64,000 bases of DNA from Actinomyces sp. ZJ308 (GTDB lineage: Bacteria > Actinomycetota > Actinomycetes > Actinomycetales > Actinomycetaceae). Every line of letters begins with the position of its first letter. Position 1 is the stretch's first letter. The stretch covers positions 1-64,000 of the forward strand of contig NZ_JAAIJY010000013.1 of NCBI RefSeq assembly GCF_011752065.1. The letters run 5' to 3'. Below are positions 25,598 through 32,937 of this stretch, piece after piece. A program made the position numbers and the translations under genes. The notes under the pieces were generated by a model. It saw nothing but the letters and a program-made list of their open reading frames with translations, was not told where the DNA came from and did not search any database.

Positions 25598-26647
25598 ATG
25601 ACCACCGTTGCGAATGCCGCCCCCGGCTCGACCGACCACGGGACGTCGGCCGGCACGAGCCGGGCGTCAGAGGACCCCGATCTTCAGCTCGCCCGGGACC
25701 CGAAGGCGGGCGCCGGTCGGCTCATGGTGCTGGCCGGCAACCGCCCCGACCTGCGCGGCGTCATCGTCGACAACCCGGGCTGCTCCCCGGAGCTGCGCGC
25801 CTGGGTCGGCCGCATGGGGGCGACCGCCTCCCGTCCGGACAGCGGCGATGGGCGCTCCCAGGCCGATACCGACTCGGCCTGGATGGGCGATGACGCCGAT
25901 GATGCCGATGACTCCCTGTCGCTGGCGCCCATGGGCTGGGAGCCCTCGGACATCGGCCTGGGCGACGACCCCTTCGGCTCCGTCCTGGGCGACCCGCTCA
26001 TGGGCTCGCCACTCTTCGACGGCGGCGGCCACGGAGAGGATCTCGACGACGCCGATTCCGCCGGCGGCGCCGACAACGACGGCGAGGCCGGCCGGGCCGG
26101 ACGAGGCCAGCGGCGGCAGCCGTCGAACCGGCGCACGGCCAGGCCGCACACTGCCGCCGCTCATACCGCCGCGGCCCGCACCGCCTCCCGGACGGCCGCG
26201 CCCCGGACCTCGCCGTCGCGCACCTCGTCACCACGGACGACCGCGCAGCCTCCGCGGCCCGCGCAGGCTGCGCCGACCACCGCGCCGGCTCCGCAGGCGT
26301 CGGCACCGCCTCCGCCCGGCCGTCCCGCGCAGCCCAGCTACCGGGGGACGGGCCCCGGAGCCACCGCCGGGCCGGCCGCACCGGGCTATGGCGCACCTCG
26401 GCGCGACCCCTACGCCGTCGATCCGCAGGACGCCCCCTGGGCGCCGAGCGGGTTCCCGCGCTACGGCGGCCCGCAGCCGACCGTGCCACCCGGACCTCCC
26501 GCCTCCTACGGGACCGGGCGATACGGTGCCCCGCCCCGGCCGGGTCGCTCGACGCCGCCCTCGGGCACCGACACGAGCTCGCTCAAGGTGGTCGGCGCGG
26601 TGATCGCCTTCATCATCTTCGCCCTTCTTCGGATACTGGCCGGCTGA
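25598..26647 (+). CDS. Variant leucine-rich-repeat N-domain protein with C-terminal membrane anchor
   Basis: A 349-residue protein. Residues 28-72 (ARDPKAGAGRLMVLAGNRPD, LRGVIVDNPGCSPELRAWV) resemble the variant leucine-rich repeat found at the N terminus of many Actinomyces proteins. The middle is Pro/Ala/Arg-rich and disordered. A single membrane helix (VVGAVIAFIIFALLRILAG) ends the chain, so it is likely a tail-anchored protein with the repeat in the cytoplasm. Function unknown. It ends 19 bases before the stop of the converging response-regulator gene. Confidence 0.75.
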   Translation: MTTVANAAPGSTDHGTSAGTSRASEDPDLQLARDPKAGAGRLMVLAGNRPDLRGVIVDNPGCSPELRAWVGRMGATASRPDSGDGRSQADTDSAWMGDDADDADDSLSLAPMGWEPSDIGLGDDPFGSVLGDPLMGSPLFDGGGHGEDLDDADSAGGADNDGEAGRAGRGQRRQPSNRRTARPHTAAAHTAAARTASRTAAPRTSPSRTSSPRTTAQPPRPAQAAPTTAPAPQASAPPPPGRPAQPSYRGTGPGATAGPAAPGYGAPRRDPYAVDPQDAPWAPSGFPRYGGPQPTVPPGPPASYGTGRYGAPPRPGRSTPPSGTDTSSLKVVGAVIAFIIFALLRILAG

Positions 26648-26666
26648 GGCGAGGAGGAGGCGGGCG

Positions 26667-27434
26667 TCAGCGGTCGAGCCCCGTCCCCCGCGCCTCCGAG
26701 GGGCTGGGGGACGAGCTCGGGGTCGGATTGCTCGGGGCGCTGGGTGCACTGGCGGCCGGGATCGTGAAGGGGCTGTTGGAGGCGTACCCGTGCTTGAACG
26801 CCCACACCACGATCTCCAGGCGCGACGTCGTCCCCGTCTTGTGGAACAGGCCGGTGATGTGCGACTTGACCGTCGCCTCGGCAATGGCCAGCAGCGAGGA
26901 GATCTTGCGGTTCGAGGCGCCCTCGCACAGGAGGTGGAGCACATCGCGCTCCCGCTCCGAGAGGTGGACGCTGCCGTCCGCACCGCGCACGGAGGCCAGG
27001 GCGTAGTCGATGAGCCGCGTCGTCGGCGTCGGGGCCACGACCTTCGCCCCGGAGTGGACCGTGCGCACCGCCGCGATGATCTCCTCGGCCGGGGCGCTCT
27101 TGAGCAGGAAGCCGCTGGCGCCGGCCCCCAGCCCCTGGAGAAGGTCCTCGTCGGTATCGACGGTCGTCAGCAGGATGACCCGGGTCGACGGCGAGACGCG
27201 AAGCACCTCCCTGGTCATTTCCACGCCGTCCATGTTCTCCATGTGGACATCGGTAATGAGGACGTCGACCTGATGAGACTGAAGAAACCGCAGAACTGCG
27301 CGGGGTGAGCGTGCTGCGGTGAGGACAACGAGGTCCTCGACGTCGAAGAAATAGGACTCCAGATGGGCCAGGGCCATCGCGTCGTCGTCGACCAGGGCGA
27401 GGCCGACACGATCGGGAGAAATCTGGGAAGACAT
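26667..27434 (-). CDS. LuxR/NarL-type response regulator, likely controls the adjacent RiPP cluster
   Basis: Two-domain response regulator, 255 residues. Receiver: acidic pocket DDD at 16-18, phospho-acceptor Asp62 in LITDVHMENMDG, and Lys112 in LLKSAP. Output: NarL-type helix-turn-helix at about 160-225 (LSERERDVLHLLCEGASNRKI, ATVKSHITGLFHK). A 30-residue Ser/Pro tail follows. An aaggag site fixes the ATG at 27434. No histidine kinase is adjacent, so it is orphan here. It is divergent from the YcaO gene across a 266-base region with an inverted repeat, a layout that suits a pathway regulator; this role is inferred. Confidence 0.88.
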   Translation of the reverse strand: MSSQISPDRVGLALVDDDAMALAHLESYFFDVEDLVVLTAARSPRAVLRFLQSHQVDVLITDVHMENMDGVEMTREVLRVSPSTRVILLTTVDTDEDLLQGLGAGASGFLLKSAPAEEIIAAVRTVHSGAKVVAPTPTTRLIDYALASVRGADGSVHLSERERDVLHLLCEGASNRKISSLLAIAEATVKSHITGLFHKTGTTSRLEIVVWAFKHGYASNSPFTIPAASAPSAPSNPTPSSSPSPSEARGTGLDR

Positions 27435-27700
27435 GTGTCTCCTTGGGCAGATCTGTGCAGGCCGCGGTAGTGGGGGTCGCGGTCTGCTGGGAACAGTGAA
27501 CAAACTACCTGAAGAAAGGCGTTCACCGTGTAAACGCCCCCGAGACGCGCCCCGACGAAAGGACGGGTAGGACTATCCAAACAGCGGACCGATCGGTAGA
27601 TGAAAGGGCGATGTGAAGGCCTCGCGGCTTCGGGCAGGCTCTTCGCCAACGGCACTTCCCCCAAGTGTGCCTCCTCTGTCGTTCCCAGGAAGGAGGGTCC
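27435..27700. promoter_or_regulatory. Divergent control region of the RiPP cluster
   Basis: The region separates the response regulator from the YcaO gene. GGCGTT (27518-27523) and AACGCC (27533-27538) form an inverted repeat with 9-base spacing in an AT-richer context, a plausible site for the LuxR-type regulator. The ribosome site aaggagg at 27690-27696 belongs to the YcaO gene. Confidence 0.45.
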
Positions 27701-29065
27701 GTGTACCGCTCTGCGCTCATTGAGGGTGTGGCGCCATCACTGGCTCGCGCCGCGTCCCTCGAGTCGCCCTTCGGCCTGGTTTCCCGTTCCACCGAGCTGC
27801 CCCAGGCGGCCGGAGAGCCGGTCTTCGCGATCTGGACCGGTCTTCTGGGTGATCCATCTGAGGCGCTGAGGTCACAGCGCAGCTGGAATCACCGTGCCGA
27901 GGCGGGCAACTTCGACGGGGCCGGCGGGGCCATCGACGCCGATCGCGCCAGACACATCGCGATCGTGGAGACGATGGAACGCTACTCCAGCTGCTCATGG
28001 ACGGAGGAGGAGCTGGTGTGGGACACCCCCGCCGGTCTCGGCGAGGCCGCGATCGGACCGGAGCACTGGCCGGCATGCTCGGCCACCGAGCTGGCGGACC
28101 CCGACTGCGGGCTCATCGCATCGGACCCCCGCGTCCCGATGCGATGGGTGCGCGGCTGGTCCCTGACCCGGGGCCGGGAGGTCTTCGTCCCGGCCGTCCT
28201 GGTCTATCTCAACTTCCCGGTACGCACCCCCTCCGAGCAGTTCGTCAACCCCATCTCCACCGGCACGGCCGCGCACTCCGACCTGCGCGAGGCGGTCCTG
28301 GGCGGACTGCTCGAGGTCATCGAGCGCGACTCCATCGCCCTGACCTGGCTGCAGCGCCTGCGCCTGCCCGCGGTCGCCGTCGACCCCGACGCCCTGGGAG
28401 AGGCGGCCGCCGAGTACCACCGGGTCGGCACCTCCACCGAGCTGGCGACCCACCTGTTCGACGCCACCACCGACTACGGCGTCCCCACCCTCTACGCCGT
28501 CCAGACCTCCCAGGTCGATCCCGAGCTGGCCCAGGTCGTGGCCGCCACCTGCGACATCGACCCGCAGCGGGCGCTGGCCAAGATCTACCGCGAGCTCGCC
28601 TCCCTGCGCATCGCCCTGCGCAGCCACGCCCGCGGCCCGCGCGCCCAGGAGATCAAGGGTCAGGACCTCACCGTGGTCGGCGGCGCCCTGGCCGACGCCG
28701 ACCTGTCCATGCGCCACATCTTCGATTTCCTCCTGGAGGGTGAGCGGCCCGTCCACGCCCTGGGCGGCATCGGCACCCTGGGGGCGTCGTCGACCGGGAC
28801 TGACGCCGGCGACCCGCTTGAGCAGGTCGTCGCCAACCTGGAGCGGGCCGGCGCCGAGGCGATCGTCGTCGACATCACCACCGACGAGGCCCGCCAGGTC
28901 GGCATGCACGTCATCAAGGCCCTCATTCCGCAGGCCATGCCCCTGTCCTTCAGCCACCACGCCCGCTACCTGGCCACCCCCCGCCTCTACGAGGCGCCCC
29001 GGGCCATGGGCCTGACCGTCCACGACGAGGCCGGGATCAACCCCGTACGCCAGCCCTTCGCCTGA
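27701..29065 (+). CDS. YcaO-domain cyclodehydratase of the RiPP cluster
   Basis: ATP-dependent cyclodehydratase (YcaO) predicted to turn Cys, and possibly Ser/Thr, of the precursor into azolines. GTG start at 27701 with an aaggagg site; 454 residues. ATP/Mg motifs are in place: HIAIVETMERYS (Glu90, Glu93), then PISTGTAAHSDLREAVLGGL followed by LEVIERDS (Glu205, Glu208), the YcaO signature. The C terminus ends INPVRQPFA, a proline-bearing tail like the PxPxP-type ends of azoline-forming YcaO proteins. It needs a ThiF/E1-like partner, which the next two genes supply. First gene of a tightly packed run that reaches 37960. Confidence 0.92.
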   Translation: MYRSALIEGVAPSLARAASLESPFGLVSRSTELPQAAGEPVFAIWTGLLGDPSEALRSQRSWNHRAEAGNFDGAGGAIDADRARHIAIVETMERYSSCSWTEEELVWDTPAGLGEAAIGPEHWPACSATELADPDCGLIASDPRVPMRWVRGWSLTRGREVFVPAVLVYLNFPVRTPSEQFVNPISTGTAAHSDLREAVLGGLLEVIERDSIALTWLQRLRLPAVAVDPDALGEAAAEYHRVGTSTELATHLFDATTDYGVPTLYAVQTSQVDPELAQVVAATCDIDPQRALAKIYRELASLRIALRSHARGPRAQEIKGQDLTVVGGALADADLSMRHIFDFLLEGERPVHALGGIGTLGASSTGTDAGDPLEQVVANLERAGAEAIVVDITTDEARQVGMHVIKALIPQAMPLSFSHHARYLATPRLYEAPRAMGLTVHDEAGINPVRQPFA

Positions 29066-29119
29066 GCCATGTCACTGTCCACCACGCCGCCGACCGTCTC
29101 CCAGGAGCCCAGAACCACC

Positions 29120-29920
29120 ATGAGCACGACGCCGCCCGCACCCGCTGCGCAGCCGGTACAGCAGCCGGCACAGCAGGCCCCCTCGGGGCCGGTGACGGCC
29201 TACCTGCCCCAGGGCGGGTTCGCGCGCGCCGTCGCCGCGCGGCTCGCCGGGCCCGACGACGTCGTCGTACCGGTCGACCAGGGGCTGGTCAGCGCCTACG
29301 TCCCCTACGCCGACCGTGCCGTGCTCATCGCGGATCCCGACCAGACCGGTCTGCGCGAGGACCTCGACACCCTGTCCTTCACCCGGGGCATGCCCTCGCT
29401 CGGGCTGGAGCTCCTCCCCACCGAGCTGCGCTGCGGACCGCTCGTGGTCCCCGGCCGCAGCGCCTGCTACCGCTGCTACGACCGGCGCCGCCGCCAGCAC
29501 GGCTACCGCCCGCTGCCCCCGGAGGTGGCCGCCGAGCACGGCCCGCTGGAGCAGGGCTACGCCCACCACCACGTGGTCCTGGGAGCCGGACTCATCTCGC
29601 TGGCCCTCCAGACCCTCGACCGCCAGGAGCCGGCCACAGCGGGAGCCACCGGGACCGGCGCGGCCGACGCCGAGAGCGCCATCAACGACGCCGGGGCCGC
29701 CCCAGTCACCGCGGCCACCACAGCCACCACGGCCGCTGCGGAGCCTCCGGAGATCGGCGGCCGGGTGTGGACCATCGACCTCGTCTCCGGGATCACCACC
29801 TGCTCACCGACCGTGGCCGTGGACCGCTGCGAGACCTGCTCGGGCCGCTATGAGGGGCGCCGTGACGGCCTGCCCGCGCTCGCGGCCCTCCTGCCCGAGC
29901 GCCGAGAGGAGGTGGCCTGA
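29120..29920 (+). CDS. Small ThiF-like/cyclodehydratase partner protein with two CxxC pairs
   Basis: A 266-residue protein, N-terminal 25 residues Pro/Gln-rich. C116xxC119 (RSACYRCYDRRRRQHGYR) and C237xxC240 (DRCETCSGRYEGR) probably hold one structural zinc, as in E1-like partners of YcaO enzymes and the TIGR03882-type cyclodehydratase components of thiopeptide clusters. A Glu/Ala/Thr-rich insert lies between them. Start ATG at 29120 preferred to 29069, which lacks a ribosome site. It stops one base before the next gene. Likely helps present the leader or couple YcaO to its substrate. Called from motif and context; no catalytic activity is claimed. Confidence 0.72.
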   Translation: MSTTPPAPAAQPVQQPAQQAPSGPVTAYLPQGGFARAVAARLAGPDDVVVPVDQGLVSAYVPYADRAVLIADPDQTGLREDLDTLSFTRGMPSLGLELLPTELRCGPLVVPGRSACYRCYDRRRRQHGYRPLPPEVAAEHGPLEQGYAHHHVVLGAGLISLALQTLDRQEPATAGATGTGAADAESAINDAGAAPVTAATTATTAAAEPPEIGGRVWTIDLVSGITTCSPTVAVDRCETCSGRYEGRRDGLPALAALLPERREEVA

Positions 29921-29921
29921 G

Positions 29922-31703
29922 ATGGCCGGGGACTCCCTCATGCGCGCCGGCGACGTCGGCCGGGCCGCCCGCCGCGACCTGCAGTTCCGCATCCCCCGCA
30001 AGCCGGTGGTCCGCCTGGGTCTGCGCGCCCGGCCCGACGAGGGCGGCTGGATCGTCGACGGCGCCCGCAAGAGTCAGGTCCTGGGCGGGGCCTTCGCCCG
30101 CGAGCACATGGGCCCCCTGCTCGAGGCCTGCGACGGCACCCGCACCCTCGACGAGATCGGCGAGATCACAGGCATCGGCTCCCAGGCCGTCTTCGAGGCC
30201 GTCTCCCTGCTGTGGACCGGCGGCATCGTCGAGGAGGGCGACACCGAGCCCGCCCCCGGCGAGCCGGCCCCCGAGCTGGCGCGCCTCCTGTCGCGCCTGG
30301 GCGACTCCACCGGGGTCAACGACTCCTGGCAGGACGCCGCCCGCCGCCTGGCCGCCGCCCGGGTCGCCGTCGTCGGGGACAACGAGCTGGCCGGCGAGAT
30401 GGTCGCGGCCCTGGAGCCCACGCTGCCCGATGTCCGGCTCGACGGCGCGCCCCGCCGGGGGGACACGCTCGTCGTCCTGGTCGAGACGATCGACTCCGCC
30501 GACCGCTCCGAGGAGGTGGCGCGCCGGTGCCGCGAGGCCGGGATCCCGCTGCTGCGGGTGCGCGCCGAGCAGGAGGCGGTCACGGTCGGCCCCTACGTCG
30601 ACGAGAGCTTCTCGCCCTGTCTGGCCTGCGCGAGCGCCGACGAGCCCGAGCTCGGCCCCCGCCCCGACGCCGCCCGCCGCGACATCGTCATCGGCCTGGC
30701 CGCCCGGGCCGTGGCCGCCCTCATCGCCCGCGCCACCGTCACCCACCTGCCCGGGGACGCCCGGCGCACGGACCTGGCCACCTTCACCTACTCCGACCAT
30801 CCGGTCGTCTCCCGCCCCGGCTGCCCCGTCTGCTCGGTCGCAGGGCAGGGCGAGAACCCGGTGCCGGTGGCGCCGTCGGCCCCCGTGGGAGCCCGCTACG
30901 AGCAGTCCGTGGCCATCCCGCCGGCGGCCTTCGTGGACTCCAAGGGCCACCAGCAGCACTACAAGCCCTCCAACCTGCGCCTCCAGCGCGAGTTCCGCGA
31001 CTGGCCGGTCTGCCCGCGCACGCCGCTGCCGCCCGCCGACCTGGGCCGCCTCGACCAGCCCTGGCCGGTCGTCCACCCGATCAGCGAGGACAGCAGCGAG
31101 CCCGACGTCGCCCATCCCACCCTGAGTGAGCTCGCCACGATCCTGGCGCTGTCGGTGGGCGTGCGCGAGCCGCTGGGCCCTGAGCCCGCCGGGCCCGCCG
31201 GCCAGGAGACAGCCGACGCCGCCCGGACCCCGCTGAGCGCCAAGCTGCGCCGCTGGACGGCCGCCGGCGGCAACATCGGCTCGGTGACCGCCTACGTCCT
31301 GGTCCCCGAGACGGGGGCGCAGGAGGGAGCCGCTGAGGGGCGGCCGGCCCCGGGCACCTACGTCTACATCGAGCGCGACCACGCCCTGGCGCTCATCGGC
31401 CCCGCCCCCGGCGAGAGGGCCGAATCGGAGGGCACGGTGCCGGGCGGCGTCGGCGCCCGGATCGTCCTGACCGGCAACGTCGACAAGGTGGCCCGCAAGT
31501 ACTTCTCCTTCGCCCTGCGGATCGCGGTCCAGGACTGCGGCTGCTCCTTCGAGGTCATCCGCCTCGTCGCCGACGCCCTGGGGGTGCCGCTGCGTGCCCG
31601 GGCCCGCTGGGACGAGCAGCGGATCGCCCGGGCGCTGGGCACCGACCCGGCCCGCGAACCGGCCTGCATCGTCGTCGACCTGGGAGGCAGCCGTGCGCAC
31701 TGA
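29922..31703 (+). CDS. Fusion of E1-like/RRE cyclodehydratase partner and SagB-type azoline dehydrogenase
   Basis: A 593-residue protein. Residues 20-105 (FRIPRKPVVRLGLRARPDEG, LLEACDGTRTLDEIGEITG) look like a peptide-recognition winged helix (RRE); 145-310 is an E1/ThiF-like core with zinc-type pairs C233xxC236 and C301xxC304. From about 340 to the end it reads like a SagB-type nitroreductase: KLRRWTAAGGNIGSVTAYVLV, YVYIERDHALALIG, then a helix-rich end (KYFSFALRIAVQDCGCSFEV, ALGVPLRARARWDEQRIARALG). So one chain appears to bind the leader for YcaO and bear a flavin domain for oxidising azolines to azoles. It overlaps the next gene by 11 bases. Confidence 0.78.
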   Translation: MAGDSLMRAGDVGRAARRDLQFRIPRKPVVRLGLRARPDEGGWIVDGARKSQVLGGAFAREHMGPLLEACDGTRTLDEIGEITGIGSQAVFEAVSLLWTGGIVEEGDTEPAPGEPAPELARLLSRLGDSTGVNDSWQDAARRLAAARVAVVGDNELAGEMVAALEPTLPDVRLDGAPRRGDTLVVLVETIDSADRSEEVARRCREAGIPLLRVRAEQEAVTVGPYVDESFSPCLACASADEPELGPRPDAARRDIVIGLAARAVAALIARATVTHLPGDARRTDLATFTYSDHPVVSRPGCPVCSVAGQGENPVPVAPSAPVGARYEQSVAIPPAAFVDSKGHQQHYKPSNLRLQREFRDWPVCPRTPLPPADLGRLDQPWPVVHPISEDSSEPDVAHPTLSELATILALSVGVREPLGPEPAGPAGQETADAARTPLSAKLRRWTAAGGNIGSVTAYVLVPETGAQEGAAEGRPAPGTYVYIERDHALALIGPAPGERAESEGTVPGGVGARIVLTGNVDKVARKYFSFALRIAVQDCGCSFEVIRLVADALGVPLRARARWDEQRIARALGTDPAREPACIVVDLGGSRAH

Positions 31704-32433
31704 CTTCGAGACGCTGCGCGAGCTCATCAGCGGCTTCTCCGACGGATCCTCCGCCCGAGCGGGTGAGCCGACCTCCGACGGCCTGGCCGCGCGCCGTCCG
31801 CGGCCGCCGCTGGCCTGCCAGGTGCCGGATGCGCTTGGACCCGGCCCCCAGGCGGCCTACCCCCATGACCTGCACCAGACCTTCGAGCGCCGCTCGTCAT
31901 CCACCAGCTACGGCACCGAGCCGCTGGAGGCCGAGTCCCTGATGGCCATGGTCCGCGACGCCCTGGCCGACGACGCGCGCACCTGGGGCCAGGACGCGGC
32001 GGCCTGCCCCCTGGAGCCCTTCGTCCTCCTTCTGCGCCCGCGCGGCGCCGACCCCGGCATCTACCGGGTGAGGCTCGACGGCGTCGACCTCGTTCGTCCC
32101 CTGCCGGATGCGGAGGTCATCGAGGGCATGACGGTGCAGAAGGAGTTCGCCCGCGCCGGCGCCATCGTCTCGGTGGCCGCCAACCTCGATCAGGCCGACG
32201 CCTGGGGCGGGGCGGCCGGCTACCGCTTCACCATGAGCCGTAGCGCGGCCCTCATCTACTCCGTCCATCTGCGCGCCGTCGCCCGCTCCCTGGTGGGGAC
32301 GGTCTTCGCCGGCTTCGCCACCTCCGCGGTGCGCCACCTGCTGGACTCCGACGGCGTGAGCCGCCACCAGATGTTCGCCGTCACCGTGGCCGGCCCTGTG
32401 GCCGGCCCGGTCGCCGGTGCGGCGGACGGTTAG
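31693..32433 (+). CDS. SagB-type FMN nitroreductase-like azoline dehydrogenase
   Basis: A 246-residue protein from a GTG inside the end of the preceding gene (ribosome site gggaggc). Nitroreductase fold motifs: HQTFERRSSSTSYGTEPLEAE (FMN-binding RRS start), GIYRVRLDGVDLVRPLP, and a C-terminal helix pair (ALIYSVHLRAVARSLVGTVF, ATSAVRHLLDSDGVSRHQMF) close to the family pattern. Predicted to oxidise thiazolines to thiazoles with FMN. Having this besides the SagB-like half of the previous protein is unusual; one may be a structural partner, since SagB-type enzymes dimerise. Ends 204 bases before the precursor gene. Confidence 0.8.
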   Translation: MRTDFETLRELISGFSDGSSARAGEPTSDGLAARRPRPPLACQVPDALGPGPQAAYPHDLHQTFERRSSSTSYGTEPLEAESLMAMVRDALADDARTWGQDAAACPLEPFVLLLRPRGADPGIYRVRLDGVDLVRPLPDAEVIEGMTVQKEFARAGAIVSVAANLDQADAWGGAAGYRFTMSRSAALIYSVHLRAVARSLVGTVFAGFATSAVRHLLDSDGVSRHQMFAVTVAGPVAGPVAGAADG

Positions 32434-32544
32434 CCCCGGTTCACCCGCGCGCCGCCGGCTCATCGGCAGCGAGAGCGGTCCGGAAACGACCCAGAACTGC
32501 ATACCGCATCAGAGAGTTCCACAGACCACCCCGTTCGCGGGGTT

Positions 32545-32572
32545 TGGGGTCCGGTCCCGGCAGACCGGACCC
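32545..32572 (+). promoter_or_regulatory. Perfect hairpin in the leader of the precursor gene
   Basis: GGGGTCCGGTC (32545-32555) is the exact reverse complement of 32562-32572, with loop CCGGCA. A second palindrome GGGCCCGATCGGGCCC follows at 32575-32590. They lie 47-92 bases before the precursor ATG and could end transcripts from upstream, attenuate read-through, or mark a processed 5' end. Confidence 0.7.
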
Positions 32573-32636
32573 CCAGGGCCCGATCGGGCCCTGCTCCTGC
32601 CCGACAACATGTGTAAGAGAAGGAGGTGAACAGCAT

Positions 32637-32840
32637 ATGACGAACAGCGCGATTGATCTCACCCTCGCCGACAGTGACTTCGGCGTCGAGGAGCTCCCCG
32701 AGGGCAACGCCCTGGGTTGCGCCTTCAGCAGCGCGAGCGCGTCCTGTCCGGCCAGCGCGGCCTCGGCCTCGTGCCCGTCCAGCGCCGCGTCGGCCTCGTG
32801 CCCGTCCTGTGCGGCCAGCGCGTCGACGACGTCCTGCTGA
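32637..32840 (+). CDS. RiPP precursor peptide with Ser/Cys/Ala repeat core
   Basis: A 67-residue peptide behind the strongest ribosome site of the cluster (aggaggtgaa, 32621-32630). The leader, residues 1 to about 27, is acidic (DLTLADSDFGVEELPEGNALG) and recalls thiopeptide leaders. The core, about Cys28 to Cys67, has 15 Ser, 13 Ala, 6 Cys, 3 Pro, 2 Thr and 1 Phe, and no charge. From residue 33 the unit ASASCPxxA runs three times (33-41, 42-50, 51-59) and a fourth, altered unit ASASTTSC ends the chain. Each repeat puts Ser directly before Cys, as in the N-terminal part of the thiostrepton core. Expected changes: thiazoles at Cys, dehydroalanine at Ser. Exact cleavage site is a guess. Confidence 0.85.
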   Translation: MTNSAIDLTLADSDFGVEELPEGNALGCAFSSASASCPASAASASCPSSAASASCPSCAASASTTSC

Positions 32841-32852
32841 CGACCCCACGGT

Positions 32853-32884
32853 GGCGGGCAGGAGACCGGGGTCTCCTGCCCGCC
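32853..32884 (+). terminator. Perfect 14-bp hairpin after the precursor gene
   Basis: GGCGGGCAGGAGAC (32853-32866) pairs exactly with 32871-32884 around the tetraloop CGGG, starting 12 bases after the precursor stop. No T-run follows, so it may be a partial terminator or a 3' stabiliser that lets the precursor be made in excess over the enzymes downstream. Confidence 0.78.
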
Positions 32885-32937
32885 ATCAACGGCGTCCGGA
32901 TCCCCGCGAACCCACTTGAGGGAGCCATGACCCCACG

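Noticed and set aside
29316-29921. Upstream extension of the E1/SagB fusion frame
   Set aside because: It overlaps the ThiF-like gene out of frame; the ATG at 29922 has a good ribosome site.
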